Shown here: in pieces, positions 1 through 8,035 of the stretch
How positions within the stretch are numbered: position 1 is the stretch's first letter
Layout of the letters: every line of letters begins with the position of its first letter
DNA from: Oscillospiraceae bacterium
GTDB taxonomy: Bacteria > Bacillota > Clostridia > Oscillospirales > Oscillospiraceae
Direction: 5' to 3'
Assembly: GCA_017624915.1 (NCBI GenBank)
Contig: JAGAMC010000006.1
Span: 1-56,526, forward strand
DNA: 56,526 nucleotides
Notes under the pieces: model-generated
What the model was told of the DNA's origin: nothing
Database searches by the model: none
What the model saw: the letters and a program-made list of their open reading frames with translations, nothing else
Program-made: the position numbers and the translations under genes

Positions 1-1347
1 GTTCTGCGCGAGGATCCGTCCTGCTGCTCCAAGTGCGGAAGCAAGAACATTCATCAGGATGAAGATGTGCTGGACACCTGGTTCTCTTCTGCGCTGTGGC
101 CCTTCTCCACGCTGGGCTGGCCTGAGAACAGCGAGGACCTGAAGTATTTCTATCCCACCGACGTGCTGGTTACCGGTTACGACATCATCTTCTTCTGGGT
201 GGCCCGCATGATCTTCTCCGCCTGTGAGCAGATCGGAAAGACTCCCTTCCACACCGTGTTTATCCACGGTCTGGTCCGGGACGACAAGGGTCGCAAGATG
301 TCCAAGTCCCTGGGCAACGGCATCGACCCGCTGGAGATCGCCGAGAAGTACGGCGCGGACGCCCTGCGCTTCAATCTGGTCACCGGCAACAGCCCCGGCA
401 ACGACATGCGCTTCTACACCGAGCGGTGCGAGGCCATGCGCAACTTCGCCAACAAGATCTGGAACGCAAGCCGCTTCCTGATGATGAACCTGACCATCGA
501 CAAGTGCCAGCTTCCCGAGAAGCTGGAGCTGGAGGACAAGTGGATCCTGTCCAAGCTCAACAGCCTGATCCCCGACGTCACCGACAACATGGACAAGTAC
601 GAGCTGGGCGTGGCGGCGCAGAAGGTGTACGACTTCATCTGGGACAGCTACTGCGACTGGTATATCGAGCTGACCAAGTCCCGCCTGCAGGGCGAGGATG
701 AGGACGGCAAGGTCCGTGCCCAGCAGGTGCTGTGCTATGTGCTGACTCAGATCCTCAAGCTGCTGCATCCCTTCATGCCCTTTATCACCGAGGAGATCTG
801 GCAGGCTCTGCCCCACGAGGGCGACTTCCTCATGCTCCAGCAGTGGCCCGAGTACCGCAAGGAGTTGGAGTTTGCCGAGGAGGAGAAGGCGCTGGAGCTG
901 GTCATGGACGCCATCCGTGCCATCCGTACCCGCCGGGCCGAGATGAACGTGCCCCCCTCCAAGAAGGCGCAGCTCACCGTGGCCACCGCTCAGCAGGATG
1001 TGTTTGCCGCCGGTATCCCCTTCCTCAAGCGTCTGGGCTATGCCAGCGACGTGACCATCGTTTCCGCCGACCAGGCCCCCGATGCCGCCGGTCAGGTGGT
1101 CATCGTCACCCACGTGGCTCAGCTGTTCATCCCCCTGGGCGAGCTGGTGGACCTTGCCAAGGAAAAGGCCCGCATTGAGAAGGAACTGAAGAAGAACACC
1201 GACGAGCTGACCAAGCTCAACGCCAAGCTGGCTAACCCCGGCTTTGTGAACAAGGCCCCTGCCAACGTGGTGGAGGCGGAAAAGGAGCGGGCTGCCAAGC
1301 TGGCCGAGCTGGTAGCCAAGCTGAACGAGCAGCTGGCCGGCATGTAA
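1..1347 (+). CDS. valS: Valyl-tRNA synthetase, C-terminal 448 residues (5' end outside window)
   Basis: Class I aminoacyl-tRNA synthetase that charges tRNA-Val with valine in the cytoplasm. The frame is open from base 1, so the gene starts upstream. Visible parts: DVLDTWFSSALWPF near residues 22-35 of the fragment, the class I KMSKS loop (GRKMSKSLGNGIDP, about residues 98-111), the helical anticodon-binding domain (DKWILSKLN onward) and a C-terminal coiled coil rich in Lys/Glu (ELVDLAKEKARIEKELKK), typical of ValRS and absent from IleRS. The stop is TAA at 1345-1347. The next gene follows after 36 bases with its own ribosome site, so they may be cotranscribed. Confidence 0.97.
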   Translation, partial: VLREDPSCCSKCGSKNIHQDEDVLDTWFSSALWPFSTLGWPENSEDLKYFYPTDVLVTGYDIIFFWVARMIFSACEQIGKTPFHTVFIHGLVRDDKGRKMSKSLGNGIDPLEIAEKYGADALRFNLVTGNSPGNDMRFYTERCEAMRNFANKIWNASRFLMMNLTIDKCQLPEKLELEDKWILSKLNSLIPDVTDNMDKYELGVAAQKVYDFIWDSYCDWYIELTKSRLQGEDEDGKVRAQQVLCYVLTQILKLLHPFMPFITEEIWQALPHEGDFLMLQQWPEYRKELEFAEEEKALELVMDAIRAIRTRRAEMNVPPSKKAQLTVATAQQDVFAAGIPFLKRLGYASDVTIVSADQAPDAAGQVVIVTHVAQLFIPLGELVDLAKEKARIEKELKKNTDELTKLNAKLANPGFVNKAPANVVEAEKERAAKLAELVAKLNEQLAGM

Positions 1348-1383
1348 GTGCTGAAACAGACTGCCCAGAACAGGAGGGACGTT

Positions 1384-2406
1384 ATGCCAAAGGTAACCTT
1401 AGGAAAGACCGGCATCACGGCGGAGAAAAACGCCATGGGCTGCCTGCCCATCCAGCGCGCGACAAAGCAGGAGGCAATCTACCTGCTGCGCAAGGCGGTG
1501 GACAACGGCGTGGAGTTTTTCGATACGGCCCGGGCCTACAGCGACAGCGAGGAGAAGATCGGCTGCGCCCTGCACGATATCCGGGACCGGTTCTGGCTGG
1601 CTACCAAGACCCACGCCAAGACCGGGGACGAACTGCGCGAGCATCTGGATACCAGCCTGCGCACCCTTCAGACGGACTATGTTGACCTGTACCAGTTCCA
1701 CAACACCACGCGGTGTATTCGTCCCGGCGACGGAAGCGGACTGTACGAAGCGGTTCTGGAGGCCAAGCAGCAGGGGAAGATCCGCCACATCGGCATCACC
1801 ACCCACCGGCTGGAGGTGGCCAAGGAGGCTGTGGAGTCCGGCCTGTACGAGACGGTGCAGTACCCCTTCAGCTATCTGTCCGGCGAGCGGGACATTGAGC
1901 TTGTGAACCTGTGCCGTGAGGCGAATGTGGGATTCATCGCCATGAAAGGCCTGTCCGGCGGCTTGCTGAACAACTCTGCCGCCGCCTACGCGTGGTTTGC
2001 TCAGTTTGACAACGTGCTGCCCATCTGGGGTATCCAGCGGGAGAGCGAGCTGGACGAATTCTTGTCCTATATCAAGAATCCGCCCGCCCTCACGCCGGAG
2101 CTGCAGGCGGTGGTTCAGGCGGACCGGGAGCAGCTGCAGGGCGAGTTCTGCCGCGGCTGCGGATACTGTATGCCCTGCCCCGTGGGCATTGAGATCAACA
2201 ACTGCGTGCGTATGTCCCTGATGCTGCGCCGCGCGCCCACCGCCGCGTGGACCAACGAGGAGGGGCAGGAGCGCATGAACAAGATCAAGGACTGTCTGAA
2301 CTGCGGACGGTGCAAATCCAGATGCCCCTATGGTCTGGATATCCCCAGAATGCTGCGGGAGAACTATCAGGACTTTTTGGAGGTTCTGGCAGGCAAACCG
2401 GTATAA
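1384..2406 (+). CDS. Aldo/keto reductase with C-terminal 4Fe-4S ferredoxin domain
   Basis: 340 residues. The N-terminal part is an NAD(P)H-type aldo/keto reductase TIM barrel: GKTGI near the start, then FFDTARAYSDSEEKIG with the catalytic Asp and Tyr, and a lysine in LATKTHAKTG. The C-terminus carries two cysteine clusters, CRGCGYCMPCP at about residue 256 and CLNCGRCKSRCP at about residue 304, which would bind 4Fe-4S clusters. This fused layout is common in anaerobic Clostridia; the substrate is unknown. The ATG at 1384 is preceded by AGGAGGG. It sits 36 bases after valS and ends at a strong hairpin terminator. Confidence 0.9.
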   Translation: MPKVTLGKTGITAEKNAMGCLPIQRATKQEAIYLLRKAVDNGVEFFDTARAYSDSEEKIGCALHDIRDRFWLATKTHAKTGDELREHLDTSLRTLQTDYVDLYQFHNTTRCIRPGDGSGLYEAVLEAKQQGKIRHIGITTHRLEVAKEAVESGLYETVQYPFSYLSGERDIELVNLCREANVGFIAMKGLSGGLLNNSAAAYAWFAQFDNVLPIWGIQRESELDEFLSYIKNPPALTPELQAVVQADREQLQGEFCRGCGYCMPCPVGIEINNCVRMSLMLRRAPTAAWTNEEGQERMNKIKDCLNCGRCKSRCPYGLDIPRMLRENYQDFLEVLAGKPV

Positions 2407-2410
2407 AGAA

Positions 2411-2438
2411 AAAGCGCTTCCCGAAAGGGAAGCGCTTT
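2411..2438. terminator. Bidirectional intrinsic terminator
   Basis: Perfect 12-bp stem (AAAGCGCTTCCC, loop GAAA, GGGAAGCGCTTT), T-rich on both sides. It ends the aldo/keto reductase gene on the plus strand and the purine operon on the minus strand, and lies immediately beside the stop codons of both. Confidence 0.9.
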
Positions 2439-2440
2439 TT

Positions 2441-3013
2441 TTATGCTGTTTCGATCACATAGGACAGACGGGGGGTAAGCAGACGGATGTCCTCCAAATA
2501 AGTGCGGACGCATTCATCGATTTGAGTTTTAATTTCCTGATAGACCTTAGAGTCAGGATCGATCAGTTCCAGCATTGCAGCTTCGCCCTGATTGGTATAG
2601 TCGAGCACAAAGAAGGCGATATCCTCAATCTGCTCGAACATTGCCTGAAACAGCTCAAAGCTTTGCTGTGTAACCACGTTGTCCGGATCTGCCTGAGCCA
2701 GAAGCTGCAGGAACTGGTACACATCGCTGGACAGGAAGTCGAGGGTGTGCATGCTGGCATCAAAGGCGGGTACCATGTAGGGATGGATGCCGCTGGAGGC
2801 AATGGCACCATATCTAATCTCGTATCGCGCCAGCTCTTCCGGGCCCGAGAAATTGCCGGCATCACAGGCCAGCCAGTACAGCTCACCCCAGGCGTTGTAG
2901 CTGTGCTGAGCCAGCCTTTGCTGTGCGTCCTGATAGCTGCTGCGGAAATGGAGGGTGGCGGCAAGAAGGAGCACACAAACCGCCAGTGCTGCGAAGAAAC
3001 CTTTTTTAAACAT
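2441..3013 (-). CDS. Membrane-anchored protein of unknown function, last gene of purine operon
   Basis: 190 residues, not recognised. The start MFKKGFFAALAVCVLLLAA is an uncleaved signal anchor or signal peptide (two Lys, then about 16 hydrophobic residues). The rest is soluble, acidic and mostly helical, with many aromatic residues and no catalytic motif that I can name. The ATG at 3013 is chosen because GGAAAGG lies 8 bases upstream; a longer reading frame upstream overlaps purD. It begins 4 bases after the purD stop and ends at the shared terminator, so it should be transcribed with the purine genes. A link to purine metabolism is only positional. Confidence 0.7.
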   Translation of the reverse strand: MFKKGFFAALAVCVLLLAATLHFRSSYQDAQQRLAQHSYNAWGELYWLACDAGNFSGPEELARYEIRYGAIASSGIHPYMVPAFDASMHTLDFLSSDVYQFLQLLAQADPDNVVTQQSFELFQAMFEQIEDIAFFVLDYTNQGEAAMLELIDPDSKVYQEIKTQIDECVRTYLEDIRLLTPRLSYVIETA

Positions 3014-3017
3014 AGTA

Positions 3018-4274
3018 TTATACCTTTCCAATGTCGGTGCGCATGTGCATATCCGTCCAGGAGATGGGCTTTGCTGCCGCATAGGCCTTGGCAATGGCGT
3101 CGGGCAGGTCGGCGCCGGTGGCAGTCACGCCCAGCACGCGGCCGCCGGCGTTGACGATCTCACCCTTGTCGTTAAGCTTGGTGCCCGCGTGGAACACGGT
3201 AGCCTTCTTGCCGGCTTCGTCCAGACCGGAGATGGGGTAGCCGCTCTGATAGGACACGGGGTAGCCGCCGGAGGCCAGCACGATACAGCAGGCGGCGCCG
3301 TCCTTCCATTTGATGTCCACCTTGTCCAGCGTGCTGTTGACGCAGGCCTCAAAAATGTCCATCAGGTCGGTGTCCAGCATGGACAGAATGGGCTGGGTCT
3401 CCGGGTCACCGAAGCGGGCGTTGTATTCCACCACCCGGGGGCCGTCTTTGGTGAGCATGAGACCGAAGTAGATCACGCCCTTGAAGGGACGGCCCTCGGC
3501 CTTCAGGGCGGCCACAGTGGGCTGGAAGATATTCTTCACGCAGAACTCGGCCACCTCAGGGGTGTAGTTGGGGGAGGGGCAGAACGCGCCCATACCGCCG
3601 GTGTTGGGGCCCTTATTGCCGTCGTAGGCCCGCTTGTGGTCCTGACTGGACAGCATGGGGACCAGATGCTCCCCATCGCAGAAGGCCAGCACGGTGACCT
3701 CGGGGCCAACCATGCACTCTTCAATGACCACGGTGGAGCCGGATGCGCCGAACTTTTTGTCCTGCATCATCTCGCGCAGGGCGGTCTCGGCTTCCTCCAC
3801 GGTGGAGGCGACCACAACGCCCTTGCCCAGAGCCAGACCGTCCGCCTTGACCACGATAGGCGCGCCCTGCTCACGGATGTAGGAAAGAGCCTTGTCAAGG
3901 TCGGTAAACGTCTCGTAGCGGGCGGTGGGGATATTGTACTTCTTCATCAGTTCCTTGGAGAATGCCTTGCTGGCCTCAATGATGGCCGCATTGGCCCGGG
4001 GGCCGAAAGCGGGGATGCCCGCGGCCTCCAGTGCATCCACCATGCCCAGGGCAAGGGGGTCGTCCGGGGCCACCATAACGAAATCCATTTTGTTTTCAAC
4101 AGCCCACTTGACCATGCCGTCCACATCGGTGGCCTTGATGGGAACACAGGTGGCCACCTGCGCGATGCCGGCGTTGCCGGGGGCGCAGAACAGCTGGGTG
4201 ACCTTGGGGGACTGGGCCAGCTTCCAGCAGATGGCATGCTCGCGGCCTCCGCCGCCAACGACTAATACTTTCAT
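3018..4274 (-). CDS. purD: Phosphoribosylamine-glycine ligase (GAR synthetase)
   Basis: 418 residues, the normal family length. It joins phosphoribosylamine and glycine using ATP, step 2 of de novo purine synthesis. The N-terminus MKVLVVGGGGREHAICWKL is the PurD signature; ATP-grasp features follow (VVKADGLALGKGVVV around residue 145, GPEVTVLAFCDG, and RFGDPETQ about residue 290). The start at 4274 has a GAGGT ribosome site; the longer open frame upstream overlaps purH and is not used. It is 17 bases downstream of purH in the operon. Confidence 0.96.
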   Translation of the reverse strand: MKVLVVGGGGREHAICWKLAQSPKVTQLFCAPGNAGIAQVATCVPIKATDVDGMVKWAVENKMDFVMVAPDDPLALGMVDALEAAGIPAFGPRANAAIIEASKAFSKELMKKYNIPTARYETFTDLDKALSYIREQGAPIVVKADGLALGKGVVVASTVEEAETALREMMQDKKFGASGSTVVIEECMVGPEVTVLAFCDGEHLVPMLSSQDHKRAYDGNKGPNTGGMGAFCPSPNYTPEVAEFCVKNIFQPTVAALKAEGRPFKGVIYFGLMLTKDGPRVVEYNARFGDPETQPILSMLDTDLMDIFEACVNSTLDKVDIKWKDGAACCIVLASGGYPVSYQSGYPISGLDEAGKKATVFHAGTKLNDKGEIVNAGGRVLGVTATGADLPDAIAKAYAAAKPISWTDMHMRTDIGKV

Positions 4275-4291
4275 ATTTGCTACCTCGCTGA

Positions 4292-5464
4292 TCAGTGGTG
4301 GAACAGTCTGATACCGGTGAAGGCCATGACCATGCCGTACTTGTCGGCGGTGGCGATGACCTGATCGTCGCGGATGGAGCCGCCGGGCTGGGCGATGTAC
4401 TGCACGCCGGACTTGCGGGCGCGCTCCACGTTGTCGCCGAAGGGGAAGAAGGCGTCGGAGCCCACGGTCACGCCGGACATCTTGGCGATCCACTCCTTCT
4501 TCTCGGCCTCGGTCAGGACTTCGGGCTTGACCTTGAAGGTGTTCTGCCACACACCCTCGGCCAGCACGTCGTCGTGCTCGTCGGAGATGTAGATGTCGAT
4601 GGCGTTGTCCCGGTCGGGACGGCGGATGTTGTCCACAAACTGCAGACCCAGCACCTTGGGGTGCTGGCGCAGCCACCAGATGTCGGCCTTGTTGCCGGCA
4701 AGACGGGTGCAGTGGATGCGGCTTTGCTGGCCGGCGCCCACGCCAATGGTCATGCCGTCCTTGACATAGCACACGGAGTTGGACTGGGTGTACTTCAGGG
4801 TGATCAGGGACAGGAGCATATCATTCTTGGCATCCTGAGACAGCTCCTTGTTGGCGGTGACGATGTTCTCCAGCATCTTCTCGTCGATGGCAAGGTCGTT
4901 GTAGCCCTGCTCGAACCAGATGCCGTAGATGTTGCGGCGCTCGATGGGGTCGGGCTCGTAGTCGGGGTCGATCTGCACCACGTTATAGCCGCCCTTGCGC
5001 TTGGTCTTCAGGATCTCCAGCGCCTCGTCGGTATAGCCGGGGGCGATGACGCCGTCGGACACCTCGGCCGCAAGATAACGGGCGGTGTCGGCATCGCAGG
5101 TGTCGGACAGAGCGGCCCAGTCGCCGAAGGAGCACAGACGGTCGGCGCCCCGGGCGCGGATGTAGGCGCAGGCGATGGGGGACAGGTCACCCTCGGGGGC
5201 GAAGAAGATTTTGCGCTCCACGTCGCTCAGGGGCTTGCCCAGGGCGGCACCGGCGGGGGAGACGTGCTTGAAGGAGGCGGCGGCGGGCAGGCCGGTGGAC
5301 TTCTTCAGGGCCTTGACCAGCTGCCAGGAGTTCAGCGCATCCATAAAATTGATGTAGCCGGGCTTGCCGTTGAGCACGGTGATGGGCAGCTCACGGCCCT
5401 CCATATACAGGCGGGCAGGCTTCTGATTGGGGTTACAGCCGTATTTCAGTTCCAGTTCGGTCAT
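4292..5464 (-). CDS. purH: Stand-alone AICAR formyltransferase (PurH C-terminal domain only)
   Basis: 390 residues. It transfers a formyl group from 10-formyl-tetrahydrofolate to AICAR (ZMP), giving FAICAR. It begins with the AICARFT motif ELKYGCNPNQ and has SFKHVSPAGAALG, whose Lys-His are catalytic in this family, then GAGQQSRIHCTRLAG and the C-terminal IRLFHH. These blocks read much like the C-terminal half of eukaryotic ATIC. The N-terminal IMP cyclohydrolase (MGS-like) domain of ordinary bacterial PurH is absent; that step is supplied by the adjacent purO. Start: the ATG at 5464 lies 8 bases from AGGAGG, whereas the ATG at 5470 is only 2 bases from it. Confidence 0.93.
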   Translation of the reverse strand: MTELELKYGCNPNQKPARLYMEGRELPITVLNGKPGYINFMDALNSWQLVKALKKSTGLPAAASFKHVSPAGAALGKPLSDVERKIFFAPEGDLSPIACAYIRARGADRLCSFGDWAALSDTCDADTARYLAAEVSDGVIAPGYTDEALEILKTKRKGGYNVVQIDPDYEPDPIERRNIYGIWFEQGYNDLAIDEKMLENIVTANKELSQDAKNDMLLSLITLKYTQSNSVCYVKDGMTIGVGAGQQSRIHCTRLAGNKADIWWLRQHPKVLGLQFVDNIRRPDRDNAIDIYISDEHDDVLAEGVWQNTFKVKPEVLTEAEKKEWIAKMSGVTVGSDAFFPFGDNVERARKSGVQYIAQPGGSIRDDQVIATADKYGMVMAFTGIRLFHH

Positions 5465-5477
5465 GTCCATATCCTCC

Positions 5478-6185
5478 TTAGTTGTGTTTGTTGATAATAG
5501 CGCTGTCGCGCTGGCCGCTGGCCAGATCGATATACTCCACGTACAGGGATACCTTGTTGTCGGCGTTCAGGTTGGCCCAGAGCTCTTCGGCCAAGGTCTT
5601 GGCATCGGGAGCGGTGACGGCCACCTTGCGGGGCTCACCCTCGAAGGAGGGCAGGGGGTCCAGATTCTCCTGATAGGTGTGGATAAAGTGACCGGTGCCG
5701 GCCACGGGAGCGTCATACTCGTAGAAGAAACGGTGGTTACAGTCGGGGTTTGCGTCGGCGGACTTGAGGATGGACAGGCAGTAGGAGCCGTCCTTGTTCA
5801 CCACGCCGGAGATGCGGGGGGTGTAGTTGGGGGGATCGGGCTCGTAGCAGCGGGTACGCAGGGCCTCGATATAGCTTTTGCCCTCCAGCATAAAGTCACG
5901 GATGGTATCCGTCTGGTCGCCGTTGGTGACCACGGTATCGCCGTTCACCACGCGCACGGGGTGGTAGATAATGAGGGAGGGGTCAACCATCTTGCTCTCG
6001 TCATAGGCACGGGTTCGGATGCCGTCCTCGGTGGTTTCGAAGATGCGGTTGCGGCTGTTTTCGCTGCGGCCCATGATAAAGTAGGCGATGACCGCCTTTT
6101 TATTATCGGCGGAGCGGCCCAGCATGATGCCACGGCCGGGGTAGGCGTGATTGGCAAGGATGTTGCTGAAGTCCAGAAGCTGCAT
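5478..6185 (-). CDS. purO: IMP cyclohydrolase, archaeal-type PurO family
   Basis: 235 residues. It closes the FAICAR ring to IMP, the last step of the pathway. The N-terminus (LANHAYPGRGIMLGRSADNKK), the RNRIFETTEDGIRTRAYD block and IIYHPVR match what I know of the PurO/IMP_cyclohyd family (PF07826), found in archaea and some Clostridia and Bacteroides. It is unrelated to the PurH N-domain. Its position directly before a stand-alone AICARFT supports the call. The ribosome site AAAGGAGA precedes the ATG. It is the first gene after the ZTP riboswitch, and its stop overlaps the purH ribosome site. Confidence 0.88.
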   Translation of the reverse strand: MQLLDFSNILANHAYPGRGIMLGRSADNKKAVIAYFIMGRSENSRNRIFETTEDGIRTRAYDESKMVDPSLIIYHPVRVVNGDTVVTNGDQTDTIRDFMLEGKSYIEALRTRCYEPDPPNYTPRISGVVNKDGSYCLSILKSADANPDCNHRFFYEYDAPVAGTGHFIHTYQENLDPLPSFEGEPRKVAVTAPDAKTLAEELWANLNADNKVSLYVEYIDLASGQRDSAIINKHN

Positions 6186-6205
6186 AATGTTGTTCTCCTT
6201 TCAGT

Positions 6206-6244
6206 TAAAAACAGGCGCACCGATACACAGATGTACGGTGCGCC
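6206..6244 (-). terminator. Terminator of the ZTP riboswitch (expression platform)
   Basis: Minus-strand hairpin with arms at 6236-6244 and 6214-6222 (GGCGCACCG / CGGTGCGCC, extended by TAC/GTA with one bulged base), followed by TGTTTTTAA. The 5' arm begins inside the conserved CTGGGC of the aptamer, so aptamer folding and terminator folding should exclude each other. It lies about 20 bases before the purO start. Confidence 0.85.
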
Positions 6245-6320
6245 CAGACGGTCGGCATTCTTATGCGGTATTCCCTGTGGTCAATTCCACTTCCGTCAGT
6301 CATATCGCACGCGGTTGAAT
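6241..6320 (-). promoter_or_regulatory. ZTP (ZMP/pfl) riboswitch aptamer
   Basis: Minus-strand sequence carries the ZTP core elements in order: ATATGACTGACGG (consensus near CGUGACUGGCG), a GTGG-loop-CCAC hairpin followed by AGGGAA, and the 3' block GCCGACCGTCTGGGC (consensus GCCGNCCGCCUGGGCA). It lies between purN and purO and is followed by an overlapping intrinsic terminator. Established family behaviour is that ZTP or ZMP binding blocks termination, so read-through into purO, purH and purD should rise when folate one-carbon supply limits AICAR formylation. The aptamer call rests on recalled consensus, not a covariance search. Confidence 0.88.
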
Positions 6321-6326
6321 TGTTGA

Positions 6327-6950
6327 TTAAAGTATGCGGACCATGCGGCCCTCCACCTTCAGCCGGCCCTGACAGAACAGGGATACCGCCTGCGGCAGAA
6401 GCTTCCACTCCGCCTGCTCCATGATGCGCCGCTGAAGTACTTCGGGGGTGTCGTCGGGCAGCACCTCCACCGCATTTTGGCTGATGATAGGGCCGCCGTC
6501 GCATTCCTCGCTGACAAAGTGCACGGTGGCACCGGACAGCTTCACCCCGTACTCCAGTGCCTTTTCATGCACGTGCAGGCCGTAGCAGCCCGGGCCGGCG
6601 AAGGAGGGGATCAGGGCGGGGTGCACATTGATGATGGCGTTGGGGAAAGCCTTGACCATCTCCTCGGTGACGATGACCATGAAGCCGGCCAGCACCACAA
6701 GGTCGATGTCCAGATCCCTGAGCTTGTCCACCAGCGCCACCGTCATGGCCTGACTGGAGGGGAACGCCTTGCGGGCGATGACATAGCCGGGGATGCCGGC
6801 CTTTTTGGCGCGCTCCAGCGCGTAGGCATCGGGGGTGGAGGAGATGACAGCGGCAATTTCGCCGCCCACGATCTCGCCCCGGTTTTGAGCGTCGATCAGT
6901 GCCTGCAGGTTGGTTCCGCCGCCGGAGACTAAAACAGCGATCCGCTTCAT
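6327..6950 (-). CDS. purN: Phosphoribosylglycinamide formyltransferase (GAR transformylase)
   Basis: 207 residues. It formylates GAR from 10-formyl-tetrahydrofolate. MKRIAVLVSGGGTNLQAL is the phosphate-binding N-terminus; the catalytic triad is present as N108 and H110 in INVHPALIPSF and D151 in SEECDGGPI. It overlaps purM by 4 bases (ATGA), so translation is probably coupled. It is the last gene before the riboswitch, so the two folate-dependent formyltransferases of the operon lie on either side of the ZTP sensor. Confidence 0.96.
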   Translation of the reverse strand: MKRIAVLVSGGGTNLQALIDAQNRGEIVGGEIAAVISSTPDAYALERAKKAGIPGYVIARKAFPSSQAMTVALVDKLRDLDIDLVVLAGFMVIVTEEMVKAFPNAIINVHPALIPSFAGPGCYGLHVHEKALEYGVKLSGATVHFVSEECDGGPIISQNAVEVLPDDTPEVLQRRIMEQAEWKLLPQAVSLFCQGRLKVEGRMVRIL

Positions 6951-7999
6951 TCCAGGATCACCTTTTCCTCGCCCTTGACGATGGAGCCCATGAGGTAGGC
7001 GTCCACGTCATGCGCCTTGAGGATGTCCAGAGCAGTCTCAGCCTGTGCGGCGGGGACCACCACGCTCATGCCAACGCCCATGTTATAGGTGTTGTACATG
7101 TCGCGCTCGGGGATATTGCCCCACTTTGCGATCATGTCGAAGATGGGCAGCACCTTGACGGCACTCTTGTCGATCTTGGCGCACAGGCCGTCGGGGATGG
7201 AGCGGGGGATATTCTCGTAGAAGCCGCCGCCGGTGATGTGGCTGATGCCCTTCACGTCCACCTTGTCCAGCAGAGCCAGAACAGGCTTTACATAGATCTT
7301 GGTGGGGACCAGCAGAGCCTCGGCAATGGTCTTGCCGTCCAGCTCCTGACGGGGCACATACAGCTCGGGGTTGTTGTTGTCAATGTCGAACACCTTGCGG
7401 CACAGGGAGAAACCGTTGGAGTGGATACCGGTGGAGGGCAGCGCGATGACCACGTCGCCCTCGGCCATGCGGGTGTTGTCAATGATCTTCTTTTTGTCCA
7501 CGATGCCAACGGCGAAGCCGGCCAGATCGTAATCCTCCGCAGGCATCATGCCGGGGTGCTCGGCGGTCTCGCCGCCGATGAGAGCGGCGCCGGACTGCAC
7601 ACAGCCCTCAGCCACGCCGGAGACGATCTCGGCGATCTTCTCGGGGATGTTCTTGCCGCAGGCGATGTAGTCCAGGAAGAACAGGGGCTTTGCGCCCACG
7701 CAGATAATGTCGTTGACGCACATGGCCACGGCGTCCACACCGATGGTGTCGTGCTTATCCATGAGGATGGCCAGCTTGACCTTGGTGCCGCAGCCGTCAG
7801 TGCCGGAGACCAGAACGGGCTCCTCCATGCCGGCGATGGGCAGGCCGAAGCAGCCGCCAAAGCCGCCCACGTCATCCAGACAGCCCTCGTTGCGGGTGCG
7901 GGCGACATGCTTTTTCATCAGCTCAACGGCACGGTAGCCGGCCACGATATCCACGCCGGCAGCGGCATAGCTGGCGGACTGAGAATTCTTGTGATCCAT
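6947..7999 (-). CDS. purM: Phosphoribosylformylglycinamidine cyclo-ligase (AIR synthetase)
   Basis: 350 residues, the family norm. It makes AIR from FGAM with ATP. It carries SYAAAGVDIVAGYRAVELMK at the N-terminus, DGCGTKVKLA, GAALIGGETAEHPGMM and ITGGGFYENIPR, all PurM signatures. The ATG at 7999 has AAAGGAG 9 bases upstream and is preferred to an ATG at 8032. It sits 36 bases after purF. The FGAM synthetase (purL) that should act between purN and purM is not in this window. Confidence 0.96.
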   Translation of the reverse strand: MDHKNSQSASYAAAGVDIVAGYRAVELMKKHVARTRNEGCLDDVGGFGGCFGLPIAGMEEPVLVSGTDGCGTKVKLAILMDKHDTIGVDAVAMCVNDIICVGAKPLFFLDYIACGKNIPEKIAEIVSGVAEGCVQSGAALIGGETAEHPGMMPAEDYDLAGFAVGIVDKKKIIDNTRMAEGDVVIALPSTGIHSNGFSLCRKVFDIDNNNPELYVPRQELDGKTIAEALLVPTKIYVKPVLALLDKVDVKGISHITGGGFYENIPRSIPDGLCAKIDKSAVKVLPIFDMIAKWGNIPERDMYNTYNMGVGMSVVVPAAQAETALDILKAHDVDAYLMGSIVKGEEKVILE

Positions 8000-8035
8000 A
8001 TTCAGCAGCTCCTTTTCACAGGTTGATGTCATTTC

